Shown one piece after another: positions 63,261 to 64,000 of a stretch of DNA of 64,000 bases (positions are counted from its first letter, which is position 1; the number at the start of each line of letters is the position of its first letter). This DNA is from Cristatella mucedo (taxonomy: Eukaryota > Bryozoa > Phylactolaemata > Cristatellidae). The position numbers and the translations under genes were made by a program. The stretch spans positions 195,501-259,500 of the forward strand of contig WPIO01000152.1 of assembly GCA_009760855.2 (NCBI GenBank), written 5' to 3'. Below the pieces are notes generated by a model. It did not search any database. It saw only the letters and a program-made list of their open reading frames with translations, and had not been told where the DNA came from.

Positions 63261-64000
63261 ATTTAGTCAGATTATCTCACTACGGGAAGGGGTACAAACA
63301 TCTTTCCTTAGAGTATCAAACGATGCTTTTGAGTACTTTCCTTAATTAAGCACAGACCTCTCAGCTCCTCGAAACATTTTAAGAGCTAAACTATCCGTTA
63401 CTGTGAACAGCTTAAAGAACAATAGTAGTCTAATAACCAGTTTTTGAGGAGTTATATTGCTCATCTGAGAGGATTACGAAGTGAACGAAACATGCCCATC
63501 AAGGGATCTACCGTTGCATTAAAGAAAGGAAGAGGCATCTCTTGCCATCACCGATGATTGGTGGGCTGTTTCTCGTGTCAGCTGGTCTTGGCCAAGAAAT
63601 AGAATTATGCTCAGCTTAATAATCCTTTATCTTTGTTCGGACCCCTTGGCGATTCATGCACCACAGACGAAAGCACGACCAAAGAGAAGATAGAGAAGAA
63701 ACCAACTATGTAAACCCTAGTTAAGAAAAGTTGGGCGAAAACGACCTCTCAAGGTTTCGGCTTGACCTATGCCAAATTTCAGGCTCAGCACTTTGGGTCT
63801 TTTTCATAAGATTTAAAAAATGTAGGTTGGGGAATCTGGCAGTAATAGCATTCAGAAATATAGGCTGGTGGCAAAGCCATCCACATCTCCAACTGATTGC
63901 ATTGGTTTTCTTGCACCTGGCTGAACTAGTCGTCGGTGAAGTAAATTGTTGCAACCCAGTCAGCTCACTCTGTTCTTGGTGAGGTCACTTTCCAACATAC
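63261..64000. other. Unassigned DNA
   Basis: Nothing recognised. Short overlapping open frames near 63,720-63,980 are not convincing. Confidence 0.5.

Overview
The window looks like metazoan nuclear DNA, most likely from an invertebrate. It contains no protein-coding gene I can support. The evidence is: no gene-dense bacterial layout; frequent long dinucleotide arrays; tRNA-headed SINEs; and many 5'-truncated, stop-riddled non-LTR retrotransposon (LINE) fragments whose reverse-transcriptase motifs (for example GVPQGSVLGP, FYADDT, LNDDKT, HSLAPAYLSDLL, RLWNSLPQF) resemble the CR1/L2 group. I cannot name the species. I see no rRNA gene, no functional tRNA gene, no CRISPR array and no operon.

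Layout. Positions 1 to about 38,100 form a microsatellite-rich half. It has more than a dozen long (GA/CT)n, (CA/GT)n and (TA)n arrays, several G or C homopolymers, a 41-bp minisatellite, most of the SINEs, and only a few LINE ends (16.7, 22.0-22.9, 30.1, 32.0, 33.2, 34.3-34.7 and 35.7-36.6 kb). Positions of about 38,400 to 64,000 are AT-richer, have only one dinucleotide array longer than 30 bp (51,581-51,648), and are densely packed with broken LINE copies in both orientations, often nested or head-to-head.

Repeat families, named here for convenience. LINE A: the best copies are 43,590-44,545 and 49,655-51,055. LINE B: the best copies are 38,440-39,672 and 22,001-22,925, with a sharply conserved 3' end containing GATACATTACATT. 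LINE C: recognised mainly from 3' ends. SINE-A: eight copies with a tRNA-like head and a tail matching the LINE A tail. SINE-B: three copies with a different tRNA-like head and body. Repeat X: about 480 bp, unclassified, at 28.5 kb and twice at 56.2-56.8 kb. Repeat Y: about 150 bp, unclassified, with conserved coding sense. Two inverted Repeat Y copies border a roughly 1-kb block that interrupts a LINE A copy at 40.8-41.9 kb.

The more unusual observations are structural: the block bordered by inverted Repeat Y, the Repeat X foldback, the LINE A 3'-end palindrome at 50.8-51.05 kb, the kilobase-scale LINE A foldback at 42.6-44.5 kb, and the SINE-A/LINE tail sharing. All similarities were judged by eye. 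None of the families was checked against a database. Stretches described as unassigned may hold introns, regulatory DNA or unrecognised repeats.
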